Source of the DNA: Brevibacterium yomogidense
Lineage (GTDB): Bacteria; Actinomycetota; Actinomycetes; Actinomycetales; Brevibacteriaceae
Length of the DNA: 64,000 nt
Assembly (NCBI RefSeq): GCF_900163715.1
Contig: NZ_FWFF01000017.1
Location: 124,001 to 188,000, forward strand
Reading direction: 5' to 3'
The translations under genes were made by a program, and so were the position numbers. Under the pieces are notes generated by a model that saw only the letters and a list, made by a program, of their open reading frames with translations, searched no databases and had not been told where the DNA came from. Position 1 is the stretch's first letter; each line of letters opens with the position of its first letter. Below, piece by piece: positions 35,593-44,336 of the stretch.

Positions 35593-36876
35593 ATGACTGA
35601 AGTCCCGTCCTCGTTGAACGCCGGCCTCGCCGACGTCGATCCGGAGATCGCACAGGTGCTGGACCAGGAGCTGTCGCGTCAGCGCGGCACGCTGGAGATG
35701 ATCGCATCGGAGAACTTCGTCCCGCGCGCAGTCCTGCAGGCGCAGGGCTCCGTCCTGACGAACAAGTACGCGGAGGGCTACCCGGGTCGCCGCTACTACG
35801 GCGGCTGCGAGTACGTGGACGTCGCGGAGGAGCTCGCGATCGACCGGGCGAAGTCACTGTTCGGCGCGGCGTACGCGAACGTGCAGCCGCACTCGGGCGC
35901 GCAGGCGAACGCAGCCGTCATGCACGCGTTCGCGCGTGCGGGCGACAAGCTGCTGGGCATGGACCTGGCCCACGGCGGACACCTCACTCACGGGATGAAG
36001 ATCAACTTCTCCGGTCGTCTCTACGACATCGCCTCCTACGAGGTGGACCCGGACACCTACCGCGTCGACATGGACAACGTCCGTGAGCGCGCGCTCGAGC
36101 ACCGTCCGAAGGTCATCGTCGCCGGCTGGTCCGCGTACCCGCGTCAGCTCGACTTCGAGGCCTTCCGGTCCATCGCGGACGAAGTGGGCGCGACTCTCTG
36201 GGTCGACATGGCGCACTTCGCGGGTCTGGCGGCCGCGGGTCTGCACCCCAACCCCGTCCCGATCGCGGACGTCGTGTCCTCGACGGTCCACAAGACGATC
36301 GGCGGCCCCCGCTCCGGGTTCATCCTGTCGAAGGACGAGGCGCACGCGAAGAAGCTCAACTCCGCCGTCTTCCCGGGACAGCAGGGCGGTCCGCTCATGC
36401 ACGTGATCGCGGCCAAGGCCGTCGCCTTCAAGCTGGCGGCACAGGCGGAGTTCAAGGAGAAGCAGGAGCGGACGCTGCGCGGAGCGCGGATCCTCGCCGA
36501 CCGCCTGCAGGAGGCCGACGTCGCAGACACCGGCGTCCAGGTGCTCACCGGCGGCACCGACGTGCACCTGGTGCTCGTCGACCTGCGCAACTCCCAGCTG
36601 GACGGCAAGCAGGCGGAGGACCTCCTCCACGAGGTCGGCATCACGGTCAACCGCAACGCGGTGCCGTTCGACCCCCGCCCGCCGATGGTGACGTCGGGTC
36701 TGCGCATCGGCACCCCGGCGCTCGCGGCCCGCGGGTTCGGCGACGCGGAGTTCACAGAGGTGTCGGACATCATCGCGCAGGCGCTCAAGCAGGGCGCTGA
36801 CGCTGACGCGCTCCGCGCCCGCGTGCAGAAGCTGGGCGACGACTTCCCCCTCTACGAAGGGCTGGAGCAGTACTGA
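35593..36876 (+). CDS. glyA: Serine hydroxymethyltransferase
   Basis: PLP enzyme (427 aa) that converts serine + THF to glycine + methylene-THF in the cytosol. [18 protein letters not shown], the [18 protein letters not shown] motif and the PLP lysine Lys234 ([13 protein letters not shown]) are intact. ATG 35593 has GAGGAGT 10 nt upstream; the longer open frame runs into the promoter. Directly coupled to folD (TGATGA), so serine-derived one-carbon units can pass on to methenyl- and formyl-THF. Confidence 0.97.
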   Translation: MTEVPSSLNAGLADVDPEIAQVLDQELSRQRGTLEMIASENFVPRAVLQAQGSVLTNKYAEGYPGRRYYGGCEYVDVAEELAIDRAKSLFGAAYANVQPHSGAQANAAVMHAFARAGDKLLGMDLAHGGHLTHGMKINFSGRLYDIASYEVDPDTYRVDMDNVRERALEHRPKVIVAGWSAYPRQLDFEAFRSIADEVGATLWVDMAHFAGLAAAGLHPNPVPIADVVSSTVHKTIGGPRSGFILSKDEAHAKKLNSAVFPGQQGGPLMHVIAAKAVAFKLAAQAEFKEKQERTLRGARILADRLQEADVADTGVQVLTGGTDVHLVLVDLRNSQLDGKQAEDLLHEVGITVNRNAVPFDPRPPMVTSGLRIGTPALAARGFGDAEFTEVSDIIAQALKQGADADALRARVQKLGDDFPLYEGLEQY

Positions 36877-37799
36877 TGACGACAGACACGGGCACGGCTG
36901 CGGATGCCGCGGCCGAACCGCTGAAGCTCGATGGCAAGGCGACTGCGGCGACGATCAAGCAGGAGCTGGCCGCGCGCGTCTCCGCGCTGCACGAGCGCGG
37001 GGCGACACCGGGGCTCGGCACGCTGCTGGTCGGCGACGACCCGGGTTCGCAGTGGTACGTCGCGGGCAAGCACCGCGACTGCGAGGAGATCGGGATCGCG
37101 TCGATCCGCGAGGATCTGCCGGAGACCGCCACGCAGCAGGAGATCGAGGACGCGGTCCGCCGCCTCAACGAGAATCCTGAGTGCACCGGCTACATCGTGC
37201 AGCTGCCGTTGCCCAAGGGCATCGACGAGAACCGGGTGATCGGCCTCATCGATCCGGAGAAGGACGCCGATGGACTGCACCCGCAGAACCTCGGCAGCCT
37301 CGTCCTGCGGGTCAAGGAGGAGATCGAGACGCCACTGCCCTGCACCCCCGCGGGCATCGTCGAGCTCCTCACGCGCCACGACATCGACCTGAACGGCAAG
37401 CACGTGGTCGTCCTGGGGCGCGGCGTGACGGTGGGGCGCCCGATCGGGCTCCTCCTGACGCGCAGGGATGTGAACGCGACGGTCACGCTCACCCATACGG
37501 GCACGCAGGACCTCGCGTCGCTGGTCGCCCAGGCGGATGTCATCGTGGCGGCCGCGGGACAGGCCGGGATGGTGAGCGCCGACATGGTGAAGGACGGCGT
37601 CATCCTCATCGACGTGGGCGTGTCCCGCGAGGAGGATCCGGAGACCGGGAAGTCGAAGGTCGTCGGCGACATCGCGAAGGAGGCCCGGGCGCGGGCGTCC
37701 GCCTTCACCCCGAACCCCGGCGGGGTCGGACCGATGACGCGGGCGATGCTGCTGGTCAACGTCGTCGGCATCGCGGAACGGCACGCGGCCGAGGCCTGA
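36876..37799 (+). CDS. folD: Methylenetetrahydrofolate dehydrogenase / cyclohydrolase
   Basis: Bifunctional FolD (307 aa) turns methylene-THF into formyl-THF with NADP. The catalytic Lys is in [34 protein letters not shown], the nucleotide loop [12 protein letters not shown] and [11 protein letters not shown] are present. The first Ser of the usual GRSxxVGxP is Gly here, a mild deviation. The 20-residue N-terminus is longer than in E. coli. It overlaps glyA by one base and is followed by an 18-bp tandem repeat that contains a second in-frame stop. Confidence 0.96.
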   Translation: MTTDTGTAADAAAEPLKLDGKATAATIKQELAARVSALHERGATPGLGTLLVGDDPGSQWYVAGKHRDCEEIGIASIREDLPETATQQEIEDAVRRLNENPECTGYIVQLPLPKGIDENRVIGLIDPEKDADGLHPQNLGSLVLRVKEEIETPLPCTPAGIVELLTRHDIDLNGKHVVVLGRGVTVGRPIGLLLTRRDVNATVTLTHTGTQDLASLVAQADVIVAAAGQAGMVSADMVKDGVILIDVGVSREEDPETGKSKVVGDIAKEARARASAFTPNPGGVGPMTRAMLLVNVVGIAERHAAEA

Positions 37800-37802
37800 C
37801 GG

Positions 37803-37856
37803 GCTGACGGGTTCAGCTGAGCTGACAGGTCGGACCGGGCTGACAGGGTCGACCGA
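37803..37856 (+). repeat. 18-bp degenerate tandem repeat, three units
   Basis: Units beginning GCTGAC at 37803, 37821 and 37839, 4 nt after the folD stop; the first unit carries another in-frame TGA (37818-37820). Confidence 0.8.
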
Positions 37857-37870
37857 ACTGAGACTTTCGT

Positions 37871-37912
37871 CGACTGCGGGCTCTCCACCTCAGGGTGGGG
37901 AGCCCGCAGTCG
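37871..37912. terminator. Bidirectional terminator overlapping the PaaX-type gene end
   Basis: CGACTGCGGGCTCTCCACC (37871-37889) pairs with the 19-nt arm at 37894-37912 (one G-T wobble) around TCAG. The minus-strand stop codon of the PaaX-type gene lies in the loop. Confidence 0.85.
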
Positions 37913-38798
37913 TGGTTCCAGCGGTGCCCTCGACCCACGGCGCATCGGGAAGGAACCTGATGAGCCGGGAGGTGGGCTGGCTCAGGGCGGTGCCGACGAC
38001 CTCGGCGGCGAACTTCTGAGCGTAGAGGTCCACCAGGGAGGTCATCACCGCGGCGACCCGCCTGCCCGCGTCGAGTCCGGGAGTCAGCTCGTCGGGGAGC
38101 GACGGCAGGAACATCGCGCGCTTTGACGTCTCGTAGAAGCCGTCGTAGTACGTCGCCAGATCGACTGACTGCTCGGTCGAGCGTGCGGCGATCTGCTCGA
38201 GTGCGCGCACCTCCTCGTGGAGGCCGCGCACGTCGAAGGCGATCTCAGTCCATCTGCGCGCCTGCTCCCGGTCAGCGGGGACGAGGGTGCACCGCTCCCA
38301 GAGGACGCCCTCGGCGCCGTGGGCGTCACGGATGCCGCCCGCTTCCTCGAACTCTGTCACCAGAGTGGCTGCGAGAGTCCCCGCAGCGTCCTCGAAGCCG
38401 ATGAGGACGCCGGGCCGCAGCTGTCGGTAGCCCGAGAACTGCGCGGCGTACACGATCCGGTCCCGCAGCGACCGTCTGCTCTCCGGCACCGCCACGATGA
38501 GTCCGTGGAACGCGCCGGTGAAGGCCGGTGCGTCTGCGTCGCCCGACAGGGTGGAGAACCCGCGCTGCAAGGACTCGTCCAATGTGTACACCGATGCGGT
38601 GCCGGCCTTCTCCCGGTGCATGAGCCCTCGCTGGGTCAGGCGCGTCACCTGGTTGCGGACCGCGGAGGGCTTGATGCCGCGCATGCCCAGCACTGCGGTG
38701 ATGACGGGCCCGGGGAGCGACGCCGCTCGCAGGGAGCCGAAGACGGACACGATGTCGAAGGATCCGCGGGTCAAGCGGTAGCGGGGCAGCTCTGCCAC
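37890..38798 (-). CDS. PaaX-family transcriptional repressor
   Basis: 302 aa. An N-terminal winged helix (GSFDIVSVFGSLRAASLPG, IKPSAVRNQVTRLTQRGLM) is followed by the PaaX-type central domain (YAAQFSGYRQLRPGVLIG) and C-terminal domain. PaaX proteins repress aromatic-acid (phenylacetate) catabolism and respond to the CoA thioester. GTG 38798 has CGGAGT 7 nt upstream. A GTAGA-N6-TCTAC palindrome lies just upstream. The nearby ligases and acyl-CoA dehydrogenase fit such a regulon, but the target is inferred. Confidence 0.85.
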   Translation of the reverse strand: MAELPRYRLTRGSFDIVSVFGSLRAASLPGPVITAVLGMRGIKPSAVRNQVTRLTQRGLMHREKAGTASVYTLDESLQRGFSTLSGDADAPAFTGAFHGLIVAVPESRRSLRDRIVYAAQFSGYRQLRPGVLIGFEDAAGTLAATLVTEFEEAGGIRDAHGAEGVLWERCTLVPADREQARRWTEIAFDVRGLHEEVRALEQIAARSTEQSVDLATYYDGFYETSKRAMFLPSLPDELTPGLDAGRRVAAVMTSLVDLYAQKFAAEVVGTALSQPTSRLIRFLPDAPWVEGTAGTTTAGSPP

Positions 38799-38834
38799 GG
38801 TGTGACTCCGTTTCGGGACGAAGTGGTCGGTCGT

Positions 38835-38850
38835 GTAGAACCGACTCTAC
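38835..38850. promoter_or_regulatory. Candidate PaaX-type operator
   Basis: GTAGA-N6-TCTAC in the 94-bp divergent gap between the PaaX-type gene and the small membrane protein gene. Suits autoregulation; inference. Confidence 0.4.
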
Positions 38851-38892
38851 CGTGAGGAGCATCACAGCAAAGCGGTCGATGGAGGAGGAATC

Positions 38893-39141
38893 ATGGCACA
38901 GGCATCCGGCATCGGAATCCAGGACAACTTCTATCAGTCAGCGATCTCGGCAGGCATAGCCGTCGGCATCACCGCGATCATCGGCTTCGTCTGCTTCATG
39001 ATCTTCGGATCGGGGATCCAGGAGACCATGCAGTGGGTGGTGACGCTCTGCCTGGTGTCAGGAGGCGCCACGTTCGCCGGCGTCGCCGTCGGGATGTCCG
39101 CCGGGGCGAAGCGGGAGCGGAGTCTGGCACAGACCCCGTGA
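38893..39141 (+). CDS. Small two-helix membrane protein
   Basis: 82 aa, not recognised. Two hydrophobic segments at about residues 18-40 (SAGIAVGITAIIGFVCFMIF) and 48-70 (VVTLCLVSGGATFAGVAVGM), then a short basic tail. A clear GGAGGAGGAATC site precedes the ATG, so it is likely real. Divergent from the PaaX-type gene. The last codons begin a tandem repeat shared with the convergent acyl-CoA dehydrogenase gene. No function can be proposed. Confidence 0.75.
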   Translation: MAQASGIGIQDNFYQSAISAGIAVGITAIIGFVCFMIFGSGIQETMQWVVTLCLVSGGATFAGVAVGMSAGAKRERSLAQTP

Positions 39142-39214
39142 GGGCTCTGGCTTCGTAAGGGCACAGGCTCCGTGCGGGCACGCCCCGTGAGGACTGGCCC
39201 TCACGAGGGCTCAG
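39134..39214 (+). repeat. About 17-bp degenerate tandem repeat, five units
   Basis: CCGTGAGGGCTCTGG-like units with CG at 39137, 39154, 39171, 39186 and 39204. It spans the ends of two convergent genes. Confidence 0.75.
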
Positions 39215-40377
39215 TACGAGCGGGGGAGCCCCAGGACCTTCGTGCCGAGGTAGTTCAGCACCATCTCCTGGCTGACCGGGGCGATGCGCATGAGGCGGAC
39301 CTCCCTGAGGTAGCGACCCACGTGGTACTCCTCCGAGTACCCCATGCCGCCGTGGACCTGCAGCGCGCGGTCGGCGGCTTCGTGCCCCGCCTCTGCGCAG
39401 AGATACTTCGCGGTGTTCGCCTCGCGGCCGCTGGGCAGGCCGCGGTCGTAGGTCCAGGTGGCGCGACGGAGGGACAGCTCCGCTGCATCGAGCTTCGCGA
39501 GCGAGTCCGCGAGCGGGAACTGGAGCCCCTGGTTCATGCCGATCGGGCGGTCGAAGACGACGCGCTCCTTCGCGTACTCCGTGGCCTTCGCCAGTGCGGC
39601 GCGTCCGATCCCCAGAGCCTCTGACGCGATGAGCATGCGCTCGGGGTTGAGGCCGTCGAGGATGTAGGTGAAGCCCTTGCCCTCTTCGCCGACGCGGTGG
39701 GCCTCGGGTACGACGAGGTCGTCGATGACCAGTTCGTTCGACGACACGGCGTTGCGGCCGATCTTGCGGATGGGCCGGATCGATACGCGGTCCCGGTCGA
39801 GGTCGGTGAAGAAGAGGGTGAGTCCGTCGGTCGGCTTCTCGACCTCGCTTCGCGGAGTCGTCCTGGTCAGCAGGAGGATCTTCTCCGACTCGAGGGCCTT
39901 GGAGATCCAGACCTTGCGGCCGTTGATGACGTAGTCGGAACCGCGGCGCGCCGCGGTCGTCGTGATGCGGGTGGTGTCCAGGCCGGCATCCGGTTCGGTC
40001 ACGCCGAAGCACACGTGGAGGTCTCCCGAGGCGACGCGCGGGAGGTTCTCATCCTTGAGTGCGTCGGAGCCGTGGACGATCACGGGGTGCATTCCGAAGA
40101 GGGTCATGTGCACCGCGCTCGCGGCGTTCATCGCACCGCCGCCCGCGGCGATCGCCTCGAGCAGGAGGGTGGCCTCCGTGATCCCCATGCCTCCGCCGCC
40201 GTACTTCTCCGGGGTGGTGATCCCAAGCCAGCCGTGGGATGCGAGGTGGTCGTAGAACTCCTGGGGGAATTCGCGATCCGCGTCCTTCTGCGCCCAGTAC
40301 TCGTCATCGAACGGGGCCACGATCTCCCGAGCGGCTTCGCGGATGTCGATCTGCTCGTCGGTCAGTCCGAACTCCAT
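39211..40377 (-). CDS. Acyl-CoA dehydrogenase
   Basis: 388 aa FAD enzyme that introduces a 2,3-double bond into acyl-CoA. MEFGLTDEQIDIREAAREIV opens the N-terminal helical domain; CFGVTEPDAGLD is the flavin/substrate loop; the C-terminal HGGMGYSEEYHVGRYLREVR holds the probable catalytic Glu region. GGAGGACCCC lies upstream of ATG 40377. Divergent from a GntR/FCD regulator with a palindrome between, so probably under its control. Chain-length preference cannot be judged. Confidence 0.93.
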   Translation of the reverse strand: MEFGLTDEQIDIREAAREIVAPFDDEYWAQKDADREFPQEFYDHLASHGWLGITTPEKYGGGGMGITEATLLLEAIAAGGGAMNAASAVHMTLFGMHPVIVHGSDALKDENLPRVASGDLHVCFGVTEPDAGLDTTRITTTAARRGSDYVINGRKVWISKALESEKILLLTRTTPRSEVEKPTDGLTLFFTDLDRDRVSIRPIRKIGRNAVSSNELVIDDLVVPEAHRVGEEGKGFTYILDGLNPERMLIASEALGIGRAALAKATEYAKERVVFDRPIGMNQGLQFPLADSLAKLDAAELSLRRATWTYDRGLPSGREANTAKYLCAEAGHEAADRALQVHGGMGYSEEYHVGRYLREVRLMRIAPVSQEMVLNYLGTKVLGLPRSY

Positions 40378-40419
40378 GGGGTCCTCCTGGTGTCTTCGCC
40401 ATGCTTTCCCTTAAAGGTA

Positions 40420-40436
40420 CTACCATAAAGCGGTAG
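40420..40436. promoter_or_regulatory. Candidate GntR operator
   Basis: CTACC-N7-GGTAG (40420-40436) in the 74-bp gap between the divergent acyl-CoA dehydrogenase and GntR genes; half-sites resemble FadR-subfamily operators. It overlaps the likely promoter region. Confidence 0.5.
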
Positions 40437-40451
40437 ACGTGAAGGGGGATC

Positions 40452-41123
40452 ATGAGTGGATCGGAGTCGGTGGCCGCTGATGTGCGTGCGCGGATCCTGT
40501 CCGGCGAGCTGCCGGTGGGTCGCGCGCTGCCGCCGGAGCGAGAGCTCGCGGACGAGCAGGGCGTGAGTCGGACGACTGTGCGCGCGGCGCTGACGCTGCT
40601 GGAGGCCGAGGGGCTCGTCGTCAGGCGCGTGGGGCGCGGCGGGGGGACGTTCGTGTCCGAGCCGGGGACGCGTGCGGTGACCTCTGCGCTCCAGCGGACC
40701 GTGGGGATGTCGGGATTCCCCGCCGTGGACCTCGCGGAGGCGCGACGAGAGATCGAGCCGCGGTGCGCCGCCTTCGCGGCAGCGCGGATCTCCGCAGCGC
40801 AGCTCGCTGACCTGCGAGATCTGCAGGCGATCATGGCGCGCACGCGCGATAGGGCGGAGTTCTTCGCGGCGAATGCGCGCTTCCACGTGCTCATCGCGGA
40901 GGCGAGCGGCAACGCCGTCCTCTCCGCGGTCATCAGCGGCCTCGTCGTCCCGATCCGCGACGTGACCGATGACCCGGTGCGCATCCGTGAGCAGGAGATG
41001 GCCTCGACGGTCCGCGTGCACGAACTCATCATCGCCGCGTTGTCCGACGGTGACTCCGACGCCGCGGAGGCTGCGATGCGGGCTCACCTGAGTGCGCATG
41101 CGGACGTGGTCGGCGGTGCGTAG
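40452..41123 (+). CDS. GntR-family regulator, FadR/FCD type
   Basis: 223 aa. The winged helix (VAADVRARILSGELPVGRAL, RTTVRAALTLLEAEGLV) is followed by an all-helical FCD ligand domain with metal/ligand residues spread in AEARREIEPRCAAFAAARIS and FFAANARFHVLIAEASGN. GAAGGGGGA precedes the ATG. Such regulators sense carboxylates or acyl-CoA. Its divergent acyl-CoA dehydrogenase and the downstream TRAP operon are likely targets. Confidence 0.9.
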   Translation: MSGSESVAADVRARILSGELPVGRALPPERELADEQGVSRTTVRAALTLLEAEGLVVRRVGRGGGTFVSEPGTRAVTSALQRTVGMSGFPAVDLAEARREIEPRCAAFAAARISAAQLADLRDLQAIMARTRDRAEFFAANARFHVLIAEASGNAVLSAVISGLVVPIRDVTDDPVRIREQEMASTVRVHELIIAALSDGDSDAAEAAMRAHLSAHADVVGGA

Positions 41124-41194
41124 GGCGATCGTTCTGTCCGCCGGTCGTTGAGCAGGTCGACGGCCTGACGGTGCCGAGTCAGCTCTATAGCGTT

Positions 41195-41219
41195 GTTCGC
41201 GCTTACGAACGGAAGTTCG
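41195..41219. promoter_or_regulatory. Operator cluster upstream of TRAP operon (LexA-like core)
   Basis: GTTCG-N6-CGAAC-N4-GTTCG lies just after a TAGCGT -10 box (41188-41193). The right half, CGAAC-GGAA-GTTCG (41206-41219), matches the core of the actinobacterial LexA box but lacks its outer T and A. It may instead bind the IclR or GntR regulator of this cluster. Confidence 0.4.
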
Positions 41220-41244
41220 CAAATACCAATGGAGGTATGACTCG

Positions 41245-42357
41245 ATGGTCGATGATGACGTCCACCGCGCACGCCGCAGAGCACCGCGACCACGGCGTGC
41301 CGTCCGCGGTGTCCGTGCGTGCGCGGCGGCTGCGCTCGTCTCTGCTGTGGGGCTGCTGAGCTCCTGTGCCGGAGACACCGATGACACCGCAGTGCTCAAG
41401 CTCGCGGACAGCTACGCGACGACCCACATGTTCGCCCGGTACGGGGTCGAGGGCTTCATCGAAGACGTCACCGAACAGGGTCCGGGCGAGGTGGGCATCG
41501 AGTACTACCCGGCCGGGCAGCTGGGGAGCGCGCGGGACATCGTCAATCTCGCGCAGGCCGGATCCCTGGAGATCACGCCTGCGGCACCCGCATACCTGTC
41601 CGACCAGCTGCCGCTGTCGAGCGTGACGGACCTGCCGGGCCTCGCTGACGATTCGTGTGTGGCCTCCGCCGCCTTCAGCGACCTGCTCGATGAAGGCGGA
41701 GTCCTCTATGAGGAGGAGTACGCGCCGCGCGGACTCAGGCCGCTGTGGGTCGCGGTGATCCCCTCCTACGAGATCATGACGGCCTCCCGGAAGGTGGAGA
41801 CGCCGGAGGACATGGTGGGGCTCACGATCCGTTCGTCCGGAGGCGCGATGGATACGAACATCGGCTCCTTGGGCGGTGCGCCGGTGAGCATGACCGCGGC
41901 GGACGCCTATGAGGCGCTGTCCCGCAACACCGTCGACGGCATCTCGTTCCCGTATGCCAGCGTCACGCCGTACAAGCTGGAAGAGGTGCTCAACTACTCC
42001 ACGAAGGGCCTCAACCTCGGATCCTTCGCGATTCCGTACGTCATCGCCGAAGACGCGTGGCAGGACCTGAGCGCGAAGCAGCGGGAGCAGATCACCACGG
42101 CCGCGGACGATGCCAGCCAGAGGCTGTGCGACGGCATCGCCGAGGAGAACCCTGCCTCCGAGGAGCTCATGCGTGAAGCGGGGATCACGTTCACAGAGCT
42201 GACGGATCCGCAGGTGGAGGAGTTCGCGGAGTACCTCGAGCCGCTGCGCCGGCAGTGGGCCGACGAGTTCGATGCCGTCGGCCGACCCGGGACCGAGGTC
42301 CTTGACGCGTACGAAGAGGCGGTGGCCCGTCATTCGGCCGCCGCAGAGGAGGGCTGA
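41245..42357 (+). CDS. TRAP transporter substrate-binding lipoprotein (DctP type)
   Basis: 370 aa. A basic N-terminus and lipobox LSSC (Cys41) indicate a lipoprotein, the Gram-positive version of the soluble DctP protein. The mature domain shows the DctP pattern (LADSYATTHMFARYGVEGFI, YYPAGQLGSARDIVNLAQAG) and the conserved Arg in GLTIRSSGGAMDTN that usually binds the substrate carboxylate. GGAGGT lies 8 nt before ATG 41245. First gene of a TRAP-CoA transferase operon; substrate is probably a small organic acid. Confidence 0.9.
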   Translation: MVDDDVHRARRRAPRPRRAVRGVRACAAAALVSAVGLLSSCAGDTDDTAVLKLADSYATTHMFARYGVEGFIEDVTEQGPGEVGIEYYPAGQLGSARDIVNLAQAGSLEITPAAPAYLSDQLPLSSVTDLPGLADDSCVASAAFSDLLDEGGVLYEEEYAPRGLRPLWVAVIPSYEIMTASRKVETPEDMVGLTIRSSGGAMDTNIGSLGGAPVSMTAADAYEALSRNTVDGISFPYASVTPYKLEEVLNYSTKGLNLGSFAIPYVIAEDAWQDLSAKQREQITTAADDASQRLCDGIAEENPASEELMREAGITFTELTDPQVEEFAEYLEPLRRQWADEFDAVGRPGTEVLDAYEEAVARHSAAAEEG

Positions 42358-42361
42358 GACC

Positions 42362-43039
42362 ATGGTGAACGGATCAGCGAAGAACCCGGGCCTCGAACCG
42401 ACTCCCGAACCGACTCCCGAATCGGCGCCCGTACCGGCACCTGCACCGGCGCCCGGAGACGACGGTCCGGGTGCGATCGCGGACGAGGGCGCCACGTCGA
42501 TGCCCGCAGCCGCCGTCAGCATGCACCCGGTGGTGCGGGGGGTGGGCCGAGCGAGTGCTGCGGCGGCGGGCCTGTCCGTCTTCTGCCTGTTCGTGGTCAT
42601 GCTCGTCGAGGCGGGCGCGCGCTACCTGCTGTCGGCACCTCTGGGATGGAACGTGAGTGCTGTCGAGCGGGTCATGATGCCCGGCATGGTCTTCCTCGCG
42701 CTGCCGTGGATGTACGTCTGCGCCGGTCACGTGAGCGCTGGGATGGTGTACTCGCGGATGTCCCCGGCACTGCAGTCGGCCGCGCGCGTCGTCGCGTTCG
42801 TGTGCATCGTCGTCGTCGCGGCGCTCCTCTTCGCGTCGGGACTCAACGGAGTGCTCCAGTCGATGGCGCTGGGCGACGCTCCACCGCCCGCCTCCTCTGA
42901 GGTCCCCATACCGACCTGGACCTGGCTCGCCATCCAGCCCGTCGGTGCACTGGGTCTCCTCATCGTTGCGCTCGTCGATGCGCGTCGCTTCCTGCGCGAC
43001 GGCGAGATCGAGGACGAGTCGGAAGGACACGAATCATGA
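42362..43039 (+). CDS. TRAP transporter small permease (DctQ type)
   Basis: 225 aa with four membrane segments (about residues 66-86, 105-123, 140-160 and 185-205) after a long Pro/Ala/Glu-rich cytosolic N-terminus. SVFCLFVVMLVEAGARYLL and the WNVSAVERVMMPGMVFLALP stretch are DctQ-like. ATG 42362 has GAGGAG upstream. It overlaps the DctM-type gene by 4 nt and partners it in the membrane. Confidence 0.88.
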   Translation: MVNGSAKNPGLEPTPEPTPESAPVPAPAPAPGDDGPGAIADEGATSMPAAAVSMHPVVRGVGRASAAAAGLSVFCLFVVMLVEAGARYLLSAPLGWNVSAVERVMMPGMVFLALPWMYVCAGHVSAGMVYSRMSPALQSAARVVAFVCIVVVAALLFASGLNGVLQSMALGDAPPPASSEVPIPTWTWLAIQPVGALGLLIVALVDARRFLRDGEIEDESEGHES

Positions 43040-44319
43040 TCGTGCTCGTCATCACGCTGCTTCTGCTCGCACTGATCCTCCTGCGTGTGCCGGTCGCGTT
43101 CGCGATCCTCGTCGCCGGGCTCGTCGGCATGGTCGCCATCGACGGATTCTCTGCCGCGTTCGCGGTCCTGCAGGTCATCCCGATGAGCGCCTCCGGCAAG
43201 TTCTCGCTCTCCGCCATCCCGCTCTTCATCCTCATGGCGCACTTCGTGCTCGCGAGCGGTGCGCTGACCTCCCTGTTCGAGAGCGCACGGGTGCTCGTGG
43301 GCCGCGTCCGGGGAGGCACCGGGATCGCAGCGGTGCTCGCGGGCGCCGGCTTCGCATCGGTGTCAGGGTCGTCGACCGCGTCAGCGGCGACGCTCGCCCA
43401 CACGTCGACGGGGGAGATGATCAGGCAGGGCTACTCGCCCCGCCTGGCGACCGGCGCGGTCGCGAGCGCGGGGACGCTGGCAGCGATGATCCCGCCCTCC
43501 ATCCTCCTGATCTTCTACGCGATCACGGCGGAGACGAGTGTCGGCCAGACACTGCTGGCCGGACTGGTGCCGGGTCTGCTCATGGCGGCGACACTGTGCG
43601 CCGTCGTCTACATCCTGGCTCTGCGCGGCCAGGCACCGGCGGCCGACGGCAGCACGATGCGGGAGAAGGCCCGCGCGCTCGCCGGGCTCCTGCCGGTGGG
43701 TGTCCTGTTCGTCCTCGTGGTCGGTGCGGTGTTCTTCGGCATCACGACTGCGACCGAGGCCGCGGCCGTGGGCGCGCTCGGAGCCCTGGGACTCATGGTC
43801 GTGTACCGGAAGGCGACGTGGAAGAACATCCGCGAGTCCCTCGTCGGCACCGTCACGAGCAGCGCGATGATCATGGTGATCATCGTCGGGGCGCACGTGT
43901 TCGGCCACTTCCTCGCGGAGAGCCGCGTGACCCCCGCCGTCGTCGAGGCGGTGGGCGAGTGGCAGGTCCCCTCCGTCCTCATCATGCTGGGAGTCGTCTT
44001 CGTCTACCTGATCCTCGGATTCTTCATGGATCAGATGGCGATCATCGCACTCACCGTCCCCGTCACCCTGCCACTCGTCGAAGCGCTGGGCTACGACCCG
44101 ATCTGGTTCGGCATCGTCGTCATCCTCGTCGCAGAGGTCGGACTCGTCACCCCGCCGCTCGGCCTCAATGCGTTCGTGACCGCCCGTGCGAGCCGCATCC
44201 CGCTGGAGACGGTGTTCCTGGGCGCAGTGCCCTTCATCATCGGCATGCTCGTCGTCGTCGCACTGATCTTCTCCTTCCCCCAGCTCGCGCTGTTCGTTCC
44301 TGAGATGATGAACGGATGA
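43036..44319 (+). CDS. TRAP transporter large permease (DctM type)
   Basis: 427 aa with about 11-12 membrane segments. LSAIPLFILMAHFVLASGAL, FASVSGSSTASAATLAH, GTLAAMIPPSILLIFYAI and EVGLVTPPLGLNAFV are DctM signatures. It drives Na+- or H+-coupled uptake of the acid delivered by the DctP lipoprotein. ATGA overlap with the DctQ gene. Confidence 0.93.
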   Translation: MIVLVITLLLLALILLRVPVAFAILVAGLVGMVAIDGFSAAFAVLQVIPMSASGKFSLSAIPLFILMAHFVLASGALTSLFESARVLVGRVRGGTGIAAVLAGAGFASVSGSSTASAATLAHTSTGEMIRQGYSPRLATGAVASAGTLAAMIPPSILLIFYAITAETSVGQTLLAGLVPGLLMAATLCAVVYILALRGQAPAADGSTMREKARALAGLLPVGVLFVLVVGAVFFGITTATEAAAVGALGALGLMVVYRKATWKNIRESLVGTVTSSAMIMVIIVGAHVFGHFLAESRVTPAVVEAVGEWQVPSVLIMLGVVFVYLILGFFMDQMAIIALTVPVTLPLVEALGYDPIWFGIVVILVAEVGLVTPPLGLNAFVTARASRIPLETVFLGAVPFIIGMLVVVALIFSFPQLALFVPEMMNG

Positions 44320-44336
44320 CGGAAGGAGGAGGTTCC

